NCBI GenBank assembly: GCA_017450435.1
Contig: JAFSTO010000025.1
Location: 1 to 53,346, forward strand
Source: Paludibacteraceae bacterium
GTDB taxonomy: Bacteria > Bacteroidota > Bacteroidia > Bacteroidales > Paludibacteraceae
Length of the DNA stretch: 53,346 nt
Direction: 5' to 3'
The translations under genes were made by a program, and so were the position numbers. Shown here in pieces: positions 8,342 through 17,219 of the stretch (its first letter is position 1; each line of letters opens with the position of its first letter). A model generated the notes under the pieces. The model was not told the DNA's origin and made no database searches. It worked only from the letters and a program-made list of their open reading frames with translations.

Positions 8342-11098
8342 ATGCAAAAAAAACTGCTAATTCTGAATATCTTTCTTCTGCTTATATCTTCTCTTTCTGC
8401 AGAAATTATTCGTGGTATTGTAATTGACGCGCAGACGCGCGAACCTCTTATCGGAGTAACAGTTTGTCTCAAAGAAGACGCTTCACATGGTACAGTGACC
8501 GACTTCGATGGTCATTTTTCTCTTAACGTTTCTTCAACAGATGCAGTAAAACTCAGTTTCTCATACGTTGGTTATGAGAGTATGGATCGTGTTGTCAAGC
8601 CTTCAGACGCGATGACGCGTATCCTGCTTATGCCTCATAATGAGATGCTTGACGAAGTCGTGGTATCAGCCGGCAGATTCGAGCAACGCCAGACGGACGT
8701 TACTGTATCAATGGAGGTTATCAAGCCTCAGGCTCTTCATACTCAGGCACCTACCGACCTTACCGCTACACTGCAAACATTACCCGGCATTGAAATCATC
8801 GACAAACAGCCGAGCATCCGAGGCGGTGGCGGATGGACATACAGCGTCGGTTCCCGATGTCAAGTGCTTATGGATGAAATGACAATACTTAATCCTAAAA
8901 CCGGCGAGATTAACTGGAACAATATTCCGCTTGAGAATATCGGCCAGGTGGAGGTTATCAAAGGTGCGTCGTCTGTGTTATACGGCTCGTCTGCATTGAA
9001 CGGCGTTATCAATGTGCGTACTCAGCGCCCCGGTTTAAAACCCGAAACAAAGGTAAGCGGATACGTGGGGGTGTATAACAACTATAAGAACTACAAATAC
9101 ACCGGCGCCCGCCTGCCCTTGTATTATGGTGCTGAGGGCTCACACTCGCGCCGTATAGGTAATTTCGATGTGTCAGGCGCGCTGAGCGGATTTAAGGATG
9201 AAGGCTACCGCCAGCAGAGTTTCAACGATCGCGTGCGACTCGGCGGCAACATGACATATCATGTGCCTAACCTCGATGCCGGCAAGTATATGTCGGCGGG
9301 TATAAACATGAACTACGTAGCTAACCGGTTTGGAGACTTTTTCATTTGGCGTAGCCCGAAAGACCCGATACACCCGTCTCCATTGACCAATATGGGGCGT
9401 AAGGAGCATAATTTTAATATTGACCCGTTCTTCAACTATGATGACTCGAATCGCGGTATCTCCCATAAGGTCCGTACACGATTCTATATGACGGCGGATA
9501 ATATTACAGCTCCGTCAGAGGGTATCAGCACCGAAGACCTCATCAAGTGGGGTGTCACAAGTTTTGACCTCGATAAGATAAAAGGTTATTACGACCAAAT
9601 AAAGGGATACACCGATGGCGGTGTCGATTTGAAGGATGCTTTGTTAGTGACCTTTAAAGATGTGGCTTTGCCGGTAATGAACGAGCAGTGGCTCGACGCT
9701 GTGGTTAATGGTATAGATTTGGTTAAAAACGGCCTCGGCTACACCGGCACAGTTGCAGAACTGCAAGATGCTGTGGCTTATGCAATGAACCTTTTGACAG
9801 ACCACACACCTACACGTCCGGAGCTTACCTATAACGGGTATATTGACTATCAGTTTGCCAAGCAGTGGGAGTCAGGTGTACGACTAACCACCGGTATCAA
9901 CTGGAACCATATAACCAACACTGCTAATATTACCGGAACTCATGAGACGGATAATATTGCCGCCTATCTGCAGTATGACCACCGTATAGCCGACCGCTTG
10001 TCGCTTAGTGCCGGCATGCGACTGGAGTACTATCGGATGGACTCATCCTTCAATGAGGCAAACATTCAGATAGGCAAATGGTTGTGCCCTGTCCGCCCTG
10101 TTTTTCGTGCGGGACTGAACTGGGAAATATACAAGGCCGGTTTCTTGCGTGCATCATTCGGACAAGGGTATCGTAACCCGTCTATTACCGAGAAGTTCGC
10201 TCGTAAGGACATAGGTGGTGTCGGCGTCTATCCTAATCACAAGATTGAAGCAGAGTCAGGATACAATGCAGAGATCGGTTACAAACAACTCTACAAACTC
10301 GGTCCGCTTGTCGGAACGCTTGATGTGGCGGCGTTCTACACCGAGTATCGCAACATGATTGAGTATCAGTTCGGACTTTTCCGCAACTCTGACTACACGA
10401 TGATTAACTCAATCACCGACGTGGTGGATGAGCTTCAGGGAATGATTGACAATATCAAAGCTACGAAATCGCTCAGTGGTGCAGGTATAGGTATCGGAGC
10501 ACAGTTTGTTAATGTCAACCGTGCGCGAATCTATGGCGCTGAAGTAAGCACCGCCGGACGCTTTGATATAATGAAGGATATGGCTCTTAACTATATGGTT
10601 GGCTATACATTCACTGAACCTGAGGACATGGACAACGATGCTCGTATTGCAGAAGAGGCCAATTACACCGACCCGTTGCAGATGAAAAACAAATCCAACG
10701 ACAGTAAGTACCTTAAGTATAGAAACAAACATTCGTTCAAAACGACATTGGACTACAGCTATAAATGGTTCTCGGTCGGTCTTAACATGATGTACCGCAG
10801 CAAAGTACTGGCTGTTGACTATCTGATGGTTGACGAGCGTGAGAAAAACTCTGCCGACCTGATGGACTATGTGAGAATGTTTGTCTTCGGCTATGAGGAC
10901 GGTCTTTCACTGCATGACTACTGGATGGAGCATAATAAAGGAGTATTCACAATGGATTTACGTTGTTCCGTACGTTTCAAGGAACATGCAGAAATGCTGT
11001 TTATCATCAACAACCTTCTCAATACTGAATACAGCTATCGTCCAATGGCGTTAGCTGCCCCACAAACCTTCGTTTGCAGACTGAATATCAACTTATAA
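8342..11098 (+). CDS. TonB-dependent outer-membrane receptor
   Basis: A 918-aa outer-membrane transporter. It has a signal peptide (about 1-20), a carboxypeptidase-regulatory-like domain (about 20-100: IRGIVIDAQTREPLIGVTV), a plug (about 115-225, with LQTLPGIEI, the D-E-M box and IEVIKGASSVLYGSSALNG-type residues), and a beta-barrel to the C-terminus. TBDR signatures near the end are INNLLNTEYSYRP and F-V-C-R-L-N-I-N-L. It lacks the SusC hallmark of a following SusD gene. Two helical insertions interrupt the barrel (about 397-492 and 686-715). It heads a four-gene operon with three tail-bearing secreted proteins, 10 nt before the next gene. The ligand is unknown; haem, a siderophore or a peptide/glycan are all possible. 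Confidence 0.9.
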   Translation: MQKKLLILNIFLLLISSLSAEIIRGIVIDAQTREPLIGVTVCLKEDASHGTVTDFDGHFSLNVSSTDAVKLSFSYVGYESMDRVVKPSDAMTRILLMPHNEMLDEVVVSAGRFEQRQTDVTVSMEVIKPQALHTQAPTDLTATLQTLPGIEIIDKQPSIRGGGGWTYSVGSRCQVLMDEMTILNPKTGEINWNNIPLENIGQVEVIKGASSVLYGSSALNGVINVRTQRPGLKPETKVSGYVGVYNNYKNYKYTGARLPLYYGAEGSHSRRIGNFDVSGALSGFKDEGYRQQSFNDRVRLGGNMTYHVPNLDAGKYMSAGINMNYVANRFGDFFIWRSPKDPIHPSPLTNMGRKEHNFNIDPFFNYDDSNRGISHKVRTRFYMTADNITAPSEGISTEDLIKWGVTSFDLDKIKGYYDQIKGYTDGGVDLKDALLVTFKDVALPVMNEQWLDAVVNGIDLVKNGLGYTGTVAELQDAVAYAMNLLTDHTPTRPELTYNGYIDYQFAKQWESGVRLTTGINWNHITNTANITGTHETDNIAAYLQYDHRIADRLSLSAGMRLEYYRMDSSFNEANIQIGKWLCPVRPVFRAGLNWEIYKAGFLRASFGQGYRNPSITEKFARKDIGGVGVYPNHKIEAESGYNAEIGYKQLYKLGPLVGTLDVAAFYTEYRNMIEYQFGLFRNSDYTMINSITDVVDELQGMIDNIKATKSLSGAGIGIGAQFVNVNRARIYGAEVSTAGRFDIMKDMALNYMVGYTFTEPEDMDNDARIAEEANYTDPLQMKNKSNDSKYLKYRNKHSFKTTLDYSYKWFSVGLNMMYRSKVLAVDYLMVDEREKNSADLMDYVRMFVFGYEDGLSLHDYWMEHNKGVFTMDLRCSVRFKEHAEMLFIINNLLNTEYSYRPMALAAPQTFVCRLNINL

Positions 11099-11108
11099 TT
11101 TTTTTCGC

Positions 11109-13487
11109 ATGAAAAGATTTTTTACTCTTGTTTTATTTACTACAACGCTCGTTGCCTCAGCATTAGCTGTAACAGTTAATGATGTGGCGGGTACCTTCAA
11201 GGGTAGTCTTAACATTGGCGGCACAAACTACCCGAACAAAAAGGTGTATATCTTGCCGGGTGAGGCAAACGGCACCATCACTTTTGTTCTTCCTGATTTT
11301 ATCTACAATTCAGCCTCATTAGGCGATATTGTATTGGTAAACATCCCAATGGACGCAACCGGACGTCTCACGCTTGACAACTCCACGCTTTATATCAAAG
11401 CCATCTCGGAACGTGCTACGGTATCGGTACTCAACGGCTTGGTTGATGGAAGTGTCACCTACAACTCCGTTGTTTCCAACTCCTCTGCACAGGTGTTGTT
11501 GTCAATAGCTGCGCCTTCCCTTCCTGAACCTATCCTTGTGCTTTTCACCGGAAATAAGGTAACTTCTGACAATTATGCTATCACCAATGGCGGCTTTGAG
11601 GGCAGCTGGTCGAATAAGGAGCCTCAGGGCTGGCATTCATTCAGCTCGGCAACCGGCACTTTTGCGTCAATGGCAGGTGGAGATGATCAGTTTAAGCAGT
11701 CGTCTGACAAACGTCCCGGTTCGACAGGGTCGCAATCGGTAATGCTGGCTTCTAATATGATTGCCGGTGTCAAAGCCAATGGTAACTGCACTAACGGACA
11801 AATCAATGCAGGTTCAATGTCAGCGGACGATGCGTCGGGCAACTACAACTTCTCTGACCCGTCCAACAGCGGGTACAATACCCCGTTTGTCGGAAATCCG
11901 GACTCGCTTGTTTTTTGGGCAAAGTACATTCCGGCAGACAAGAACCCGTCCAATTCTGTTAATCAAGCTCGTGCACACGCTGTGGTCACAACAGCTGCCA
12001 GATATCAGGATCCCGAGAACACAAGCTATGCCTCTGTGAAGATTGCCGATGCCGCAATCAACTACTCTGCTACTTCCTCAATGGGTTGGCAAAGGCTATC
12101 TGCTCCATTTTCTTATACATCGCTCGACCCGTCCGGCGCTGCATATATTCTTGTTACATTCACAACTAACTACCAGCCGGGTGGCGGCTCTACTTATTCA
12201 ACCGGTGGTCTTTTCAATAAGACAGTTTATCCGGATAACCTATATCTTGATGATGTAGAGATGATTTACAACCACTCCCTTACTTCGCTAAAGATGAATG
12301 GTGCAAGTGTATCATTTTCCGGTGGTCATGCCACTACGCAAAATGTCTTCAGCGATAGCGATTATAGCTTTGTCGTCACCAACAATGGCAAAGGTGCCAA
12401 GTCTTTTGTAGGATATGATGTGCCGAACAATAAGGTATGTGTGTATGTAGTGGGCGACAACTACTCTCAGAACAATAGTTCATATAGTCTTTACACATTG
12501 CAGATGGCTGAGCCCGTTAAGGATACCGAGTTCGCTTATTCTGCCACAACATGTAGCGGTGAGCTGTATTCCGATAATCTCTTCAACGGTTTGAAAGACG
12601 CCGGTACGTATAACAAAACCATTCCTAACACTCAAGGCGGCGATTCGCTTGTTACTCTTACTCTGACCGTTCTGCCTGCATATTCAGATACGACAAGGTC
12701 GGTAATATGCGAGGGAGACACATATCTGTGGTGTGGTAAGACCTATGAAAACCTCGCTCCCGGCTTACACACAGATACTGTCAAGCTTAGCACCATTGCC
12801 GGTTGCGACTCTCTGCAGGTGCTTCAGCTTCAGGTGCTGCCGGCCTGGAGGTCAGAGGAAAAGAGATATGTTAACGAGGCCAACCTTGATTGGCACGGCA
12901 AGCACATACAAGACCTGCCGGTATCAACAGAGCCTTATCTCTTCTATGACAGCCTTACTGCGGCTAACGGATGCGATTCAATATATATTCTTCGGCTGTT
13001 TGTTTCGTCCATACCTGTCACTTATGGTGCCTACAATGCCATAATATGTGAGGGTGAAGATATAACTTTCGATGGCGTCACATACAAAGAAGCCTTTGAA
13101 GGAGATATCCATATCGCCGAGCAAAACTGCTACGGTGGTGACTCCGTGGTTCATCTAACGGTAACGGTTCTGCCCTCGTACACTATTGATGAGTACGATA
13201 CAATCATTGTCGGTGATACACGCACATGGGAAGGCTGGAACCTCAGCAATCTGCCTGTCGGTAATAGAATGTTGTATGCTTCGTATTACAGCATCAACGA
13301 CTGCGACTCAACTCTTGTTCTTCACCTTACAGTACAACAGATGCCGGTCACTGTAGCTCTGGATGACCACAATGTAAGCGATGCTCATGTAGTTAAGATA
13401 ATTCGCAACGGACACCTCTATATCATTCGCAGGGATGATGAGGCAATGTATAATGTTTTAGGAATAAAAATTAAAAATCGACAATAA
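11109..13487 (+). CDS. Secreted modular protein: calycin-like + PCMD-like + five 'CDS' repeats + conserved tail
   Basis: A 792-aa exported protein with a signal peptide (about 1-20). Residues about 22-150 resemble the Bacteroidota calycin-like barrel (VAGTFKGSLNIGG, TITFVLPDFIYNSASLGDI). Residues about 155-385 resemble the PCMD (putative carbohydrate metabolism) domain, opening with NGGFEGSWSNKEPQGWHSF. Residues about 475-760 are five repeats of about 55 residues ending in G-C-D-S or G-G-D-S followed by a L-x-L-x-V strand. The last 30 residues are the shared tail (KIIRNGHLYIIRR...YNVLGIKI). The next gene repeats the first two domains. Encoded right after the TonB receptor, it is probably a surface partner (ligand capture or adhesion). 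Carbohydrate activity is not shown. Confidence 0.8.
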   Translation: MKRFFTLVLFTTTLVASALAVTVNDVAGTFKGSLNIGGTNYPNKKVYILPGEANGTITFVLPDFIYNSASLGDIVLVNIPMDATGRLTLDNSTLYIKAISERATVSVLNGLVDGSVTYNSVVSNSSAQVLLSIAAPSLPEPILVLFTGNKVTSDNYAITNGGFEGSWSNKEPQGWHSFSSATGTFASMAGGDDQFKQSSDKRPGSTGSQSVMLASNMIAGVKANGNCTNGQINAGSMSADDASGNYNFSDPSNSGYNTPFVGNPDSLVFWAKYIPADKNPSNSVNQARAHAVVTTAARYQDPENTSYASVKIADAAINYSATSSMGWQRLSAPFSYTSLDPSGAAYILVTFTTNYQPGGGSTYSTGGLFNKTVYPDNLYLDDVEMIYNHSLTSLKMNGASVSFSGGHATTQNVFSDSDYSFVVTNNGKGAKSFVGYDVPNNKVCVYVVGDNYSQNNSSYSLYTLQMAEPVKDTEFAYSATTCSGELYSDNLFNGLKDAGTYNKTIPNTQGGDSLVTLTLTVLPAYSDTTRSVICEGDTYLWCGKTYENLAPGLHTDTVKLSTIAGCDSLQVLQLQVLPAWRSEEKRYVNEANLDWHGKHIQDLPVSTEPYLFYDSLTAANGCDSIYILRLFVSSIPVTYGAYNAIICEGEDITFDGVTYKEAFEGDIHIAEQNCYGGDSVVHLTVTVLPSYTIDEYDTIIVGDTRTWEGWNLSNLPVGNRMLYASYYSINDCDSTLVLHLTVQQMPVTVALDDHNVSDAHVVKIIRNGHLYIIRRDDEAMYNVLGIKIKNRQ

Positions 13488-13490
13488 ACT

Positions 13491-15044
13491 ATGAAAAAAA
13501 TCTTTGTTTCAATTATTGCCGGCCTGATGGTTTCGGCTGAACTAATGGCAGTGTCTGTAAAGGACATCTGCGGTCAGTATGATGGCAATCTGAATATTGG
13601 TGGTACACCATATCCCGATAAGTCTGTATATCTGCTTCCCGGTGTAGTAGATGGAACGGTTACGTTTGTTTTGCCGGATTTCATATTCAATGCCGGCAAA
13701 CTGGGCAATATCGTTTTGCCTAATATTCCTATGGACGCCAATGGTAAACTGACTCTTGAAAACGCCACACTGTATTTGGACTCAATCTCTGAGCGAGCCA
13801 CAATCACCATTCTAAACGGACTTGAGGACGGCGGCACTGTGTATAACTCTGTTATATCTACAACAGAAGCACAGGTGTTACTTTCTATTGAAGCCCAGTC
13901 TCTTTTGGAGCCCATCTTGGTGTTATTTAACGGTGCTGCTGCCAAAAGCAACAACTACGCCGTTGCCAACGGAGGTTTCGAGGGTGCTTGGACCAATAAT
14001 GAACCGCAAGGGTGGCACTCATTCTCATCTGCCACAGGAACGATGGTTGATTTTGTGAAGAATAATTCCTATCAGTTCATTCAATCGTCTGAAGTACGTC
14101 CTGGCTCGAAGGAAGCACATAGTGCCATGCTTTCGTCCAACATGCTTCTCGGCGTCAAGGCTAACGGCAACTGCACTAACGGACAAATCAATGCCGGCTC
14201 GACGACAGCATCGGACGGCGCTAATAACTATAACTTCTCAGCTCCTGAAAACACAGGATTTAACACACCTTTCAACGGACGTCCGGACTCGCTTGTCTTT
14301 TGGGCAAAGTACCTTCCTGCCGACCGCAATGCGGCAAACGAGGTGAATAAAGCCAGAGTAAGCTCGGTTATCACCACTGCAGACCGCTATCAAGACCCTG
14401 AAGTGGAGGATTATTCGAATGTCAAAATCGGGCATGCCACACTCAACTATGCCGCTACATCTGCTATGGGCTGGCAGCGTATTGCTGTTCCTTTCGAATA
14501 TGCAGAGACTAACAAGGCAAAGCAACCCGCCTACATCCTTACCACTTTTACCACAAACATGGTTCCGGGTGGCGGCTCATCATATTCAACAGGCGGTTCT
14601 TTCTCAAAGACAAACGTGCTTGACACCCTTTTGCTTGATGATGTAGAAATGGTGTATAATCGTAATCTACAGTCATTCAAACGTGATGCCGAGGTTCTTA
14701 ACTTCGCCGGACATGTAGCTACAATTGCCGACAATTACTGCGACGATTGCGCCAAGTATGCAGCTGAGGGTAATGGTGTTTCAGCGCAGACCTTCATCGC
14801 TTTTGATGCTACGCACCAATGCGTGTTTATCTACGTTATAGCAGACGACTACGCTCAGACTGGCGAGTATAGTCTCTATCGTGTTGACTTCGCTGATAGT
14901 GTAACCGATGACCTGCTGCCGCTTAATTCTGCTGTTGAGAATGTTTCTGCCGGACAGTCGTTCGAGAAAGTGATTATCAACGGTCAACTCTTTATCCGTC
15001 GTGGAGATACTTTGTTTAACATAACGGGCGCACGCCTACAATGA
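13491..15044 (+). CDS. Secreted paralogue: calycin-like + PCMD-like + conserved tail
   Basis: A 517-aa exported protein with a signal peptide (about 1-20), and a tandem paralogue of the preceding gene. The same calycin-like domain (ICGQYDGNLNIGG, VTFVLPDFIFNAGKLGNI) and PCMD-like domain (NGGFEGAWTNNEPQGWHSF; the VKANGNCTNGQINAGS block is identical) fill residues about 20-390. It lacks the five 'CDS' repeats of its neighbour: a linker of about 100 residues leads straight to the tail (KVIINGQLFIRRGDTLFNIT). It starts 3 nt after the preceding stop, and its own stop overlaps the next start, so translation is probably coupled. The duplication with domain loss suggests different surface reach of similar binding modules (inference). 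Confidence 0.8.
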   Translation: MKKIFVSIIAGLMVSAELMAVSVKDICGQYDGNLNIGGTPYPDKSVYLLPGVVDGTVTFVLPDFIFNAGKLGNIVLPNIPMDANGKLTLENATLYLDSISERATITILNGLEDGGTVYNSVISTTEAQVLLSIEAQSLLEPILVLFNGAAAKSNNYAVANGGFEGAWTNNEPQGWHSFSSATGTMVDFVKNNSYQFIQSSEVRPGSKEAHSAMLSSNMLLGVKANGNCTNGQINAGSTTASDGANNYNFSAPENTGFNTPFNGRPDSLVFWAKYLPADRNAANEVNKARVSSVITTADRYQDPEVEDYSNVKIGHATLNYAATSAMGWQRIAVPFEYAETNKAKQPAYILTTFTTNMVPGGGSSYSTGGSFSKTNVLDTLLLDDVEMVYNRNLQSFKRDAEVLNFAGHVATIADNYCDDCAKYAAEGNGVSAQTFIAFDATHQCVFIYVIADDYAQTGEYSLYRVDFADSVTDDLLPLNSAVENVSAGQSFEKVIINGQLFIRRGDTLFNITGARLQ

Positions 15045-16897
15045 TTATGAAACGTTTATTCTTACTTATTGTGCCGCTGACACTATCGCTCTCCGTTGCG
15101 GCACAGACCTACAAAAACGGGACATGGTACTCGCTCTATGATGACTCTGAGCATACCATGAACACTCAAGGTGACTATGAGACAGGAGGAGTATTCGCTC
15201 CTACCGCCGGAAAACTCAATGTCAAATGGAAATACGAGTGGATTGACTGGTTGGGATTTGCAAGAAAAATTGACACTGATGTACTTGAATCTTCCAATGG
15301 TGGCAGTTCTACTAAGAATGTCGGCTCGCTGAAAGAAAACACATCCAACAACAGCAACACCACTGAGTCTTTTAACCTGAGCACAAACATCAACTGGATT
15401 AAATTCAATCGCAGTGGCGTTCCGACACACAAAGTCCATGTGTATCACATTGATATACCTCTCAAAAAGCATATCCTTCTTGCGTCAGGCGACTATGGTA
15501 CAACCTCGGCAACACATGACTTCGGCGGGGTAGAGGTTCTCTCTATTTCCGAACCTTACATGGTCAACTTACGCTCTTTCCTTTCAGCCGGTGACATTAC
15601 TGTTACATCATCTAATCCTGAACTGTTCCACATCGGTTCGGCTGATAATACCGAGCCTATCGTTTATGCAGTCGGCAATGACGCTTGTGCATCGGCTAAT
15701 GGTACAGCAGCCGCAGCCGGTGGCTCAACGCTGGGTAATATTGCTAACTACTCGTTCCCTGTGTACTTCACCCCCCAAGTTGGTGGCGAATATGAGGCAA
15801 CCGTCACTCTTACCGACGGCACATCCACTGCTACTCTGACAGTGAAGGCTACTGCACTCCGATTCGACCAGACGATAACATGGGACGAGGAGAAGACGGA
15901 TATGCTTTCAAACGACACTATCAAGGCAGCGACAGCATCATCTAAGTTGCCTGTAAACTACACCTTCGAACCGGAGGGGATTGTGGCTTTTGCAGACGGA
16001 CAGTTCACAATTATAGGCGATGGACGTGTTACTATCACAGCCGTGCAGGAGGGTAACGGTTTATACAATTCGTCAAATACTATTGTAAAGACTTTTGATA
16101 TTCATCCGGCTGTGTCGAAATATTCCTATACCGCCAAAATTTGCGAAAGTGATGTTTATTCCGATGACAATTTTGCCAACTTGACTGAGTCCGGAGAATA
16201 TGTTGATACTATTCCTACTGTCTTTGGCGGTGATTCAATCATTACCTTGACCCTCTCTGTAAACAAATTGTTTGCGTCAGAAGAGACACGTAGCGTGTTC
16301 TATGTAGGCACAGATGAGCTATGGAACGGCATCAACCTTGGTGCACTGCCTCTTGGTGACACCACGCTTGTTGTTGAGTATGCCTCAGCATCAGGTTGCG
16401 ACTCCACCTACACTCTTCACCTTGCTATTGTAGAGCGTCCAACCACCTATGGAGCTGACACTTTGTATATTTGTGCAGGTGAGAAAGTAGAGTATGAGGG
16501 TGTTGTCTATCGTCGTCCGACGGAGAAGGAAATATTACTTGCAGGACGTAACTGCTATGGTGGAGACTCTATTGTCAGTCTCGTTGTATATGTACGTCCG
16601 GTAATGAAAATGGCGGAAGAGCAGACGATAACAGCCGGTGATGTGTATGACTGGCACGACTACGACCTTAGCATCATACCTGCCGGCGACACCGTCTTAG
16701 TGGCTCAATACACATCTGTATATGGTTGCGATTCGATTTACACCCTGCATCTGTCAGTCGTTAGTTCAATGACGGTGGACGTACACAACACTGACGCTGA
16801 AAAAATGGAGGAGCAACAGAAGTTCTTCCACAACGGACACATGTATATACGCCGCGAGGGAAAAGTTTATAATGTCACAGGCGTGCGTGTCGATTGA
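15041..16897 (+). CDS. Secreted Ig-like protein with four 'CDS' repeats and conserved tail
   Basis: A 618-aa exported protein. ATG at 15041 overlaps the previous stop (ATGA); ATG at 15047 gives a cleaner signal peptide (MKRLFLLIVPLTLSLSVAAQ) and is equally likely. After a unique N-terminal region (to about 170) come beta-sandwich segments. One is like those with YSFPVYFTPQVGGEYEATVT, and one like bacterial Ig domains (QTITWDEE, SSKLPVNYTFEPEG). Four repeats follow (about 357-585), homologous to those in the first secreted protein of the operon, each ending in C-D-S or G-G-D-S. The tail (KFFHNGHMYIRREGKVYNVT) closes it. It is last in the operon and is followed by a terminator. Likely a surface or extracellular binding protein. 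Confidence 0.78.
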   Translation: MIMKRLFLLIVPLTLSLSVAAQTYKNGTWYSLYDDSEHTMNTQGDYETGGVFAPTAGKLNVKWKYEWIDWLGFARKIDTDVLESSNGGSSTKNVGSLKENTSNNSNTTESFNLSTNINWIKFNRSGVPTHKVHVYHIDIPLKKHILLASGDYGTTSATHDFGGVEVLSISEPYMVNLRSFLSAGDITVTSSNPELFHIGSADNTEPIVYAVGNDACASANGTAAAAGGSTLGNIANYSFPVYFTPQVGGEYEATVTLTDGTSTATLTVKATALRFDQTITWDEEKTDMLSNDTIKAATASSKLPVNYTFEPEGIVAFADGQFTIIGDGRVTITAVQEGNGLYNSSNTIVKTFDIHPAVSKYSYTAKICESDVYSDDNFANLTESGEYVDTIPTVFGGDSIITLTLSVNKLFASEETRSVFYVGTDELWNGINLGALPLGDTTLVVEYASASGCDSTYTLHLAIVERPTTYGADTLYICAGEKVEYEGVVYRRPTEKEILLAGRNCYGGDSIVSLVVYVRPVMKMAEEQTITAGDVYDWHDYDLSIIPAGDTVLVAQYTSVYGCDSIYTLHLSVVSSMTVDVHNTDAEKMEEQQKFFHNGHMYIRREGKVYNVTGVRVD

Positions 16898-16920
16898 TAC
16901 GGCATTGAAGTTGATGATAG

Positions 16921-16953
16921 AAAAGGCTCTGTTATACTCTGGCAGAGCCTTTT
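16921..16953 (+). terminator. Rho-independent terminator of the TonB operon
   Basis: An 11-bp perfect stem AAAAGGCTCTG / CAGAGCCTTTT with an 11-nt loop, running into TTTTCTTT, 24 nt after the last stop codon of the operon. Confidence 0.85.
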
Positions 16954-16985
16954 CTTTGGATAATAAACACTTTTTTGCATTTTAG

Positions 16986-17017
16986 TTTGCTTAATTCAAA
17001 AAAAAGCAGTACCTTTG
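16986..17017 (+). promoter_or_regulatory. Promoter of tRNA-Pro
   Basis: A textbook Bacteroidota promoter: TTTG at 16986-16989, a 20-nt spacer, and TACCTTTG at 17010-17017 preceded by AAAGCAG. Confidence 0.8.
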
Positions 17018-17081
17018 CAGTCGCTTTTGATTTAAAGGGCAACATTGTGTCCTCACGAATAATGTGAAGTGAGTGACAAAG

Positions 17082-17155
17082 CGGGTAGTAGCTCAGCCCG
17101 GTAGAGTACGCGTCTGGGGGGCGTGTGGTCGCAGGTTCAAATCCTGTCTACCCGA
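17082..17155 (+). tRNA. tRNA-Pro (anticodon GGG)
   Basis: A 74-nt cloverleaf. Acceptor arms CGGGTAG and CTACCCG pair perfectly. The D arm is GCTC/GAGT, and the anticodon stem CGCGT/GCGTG includes G-T pairs. Loop CTGGGGG carries anticodon GGG at 17116-17118. The T arm GCAGG/CCTGT encloses TTCAAAT. The discriminator is A. CCA is not encoded (ACATAA follows), so it must be added after transcription. Confidence 0.95.
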
Positions 17156-17160
17156 CATAA

Positions 17161-17203
17161 ACGAGAGAGGAAGTGCCATCTTGGCACTTCCTCTCTCGTT
17201 TTA
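17161..17203. terminator. Strong bidirectional terminator
   Basis: An 18-bp perfect stem (17161-17178 with 17182-17199) and a 3-nt loop, followed by TTTT on the plus strand. It sits between tRNA-Pro and the convergent OmpA-family gene and probably ends the tRNA transcript; it may also serve the minus-strand gene. Confidence 0.88.
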
Positions 17204-17219
17204 TAATATCTTTTGTATT

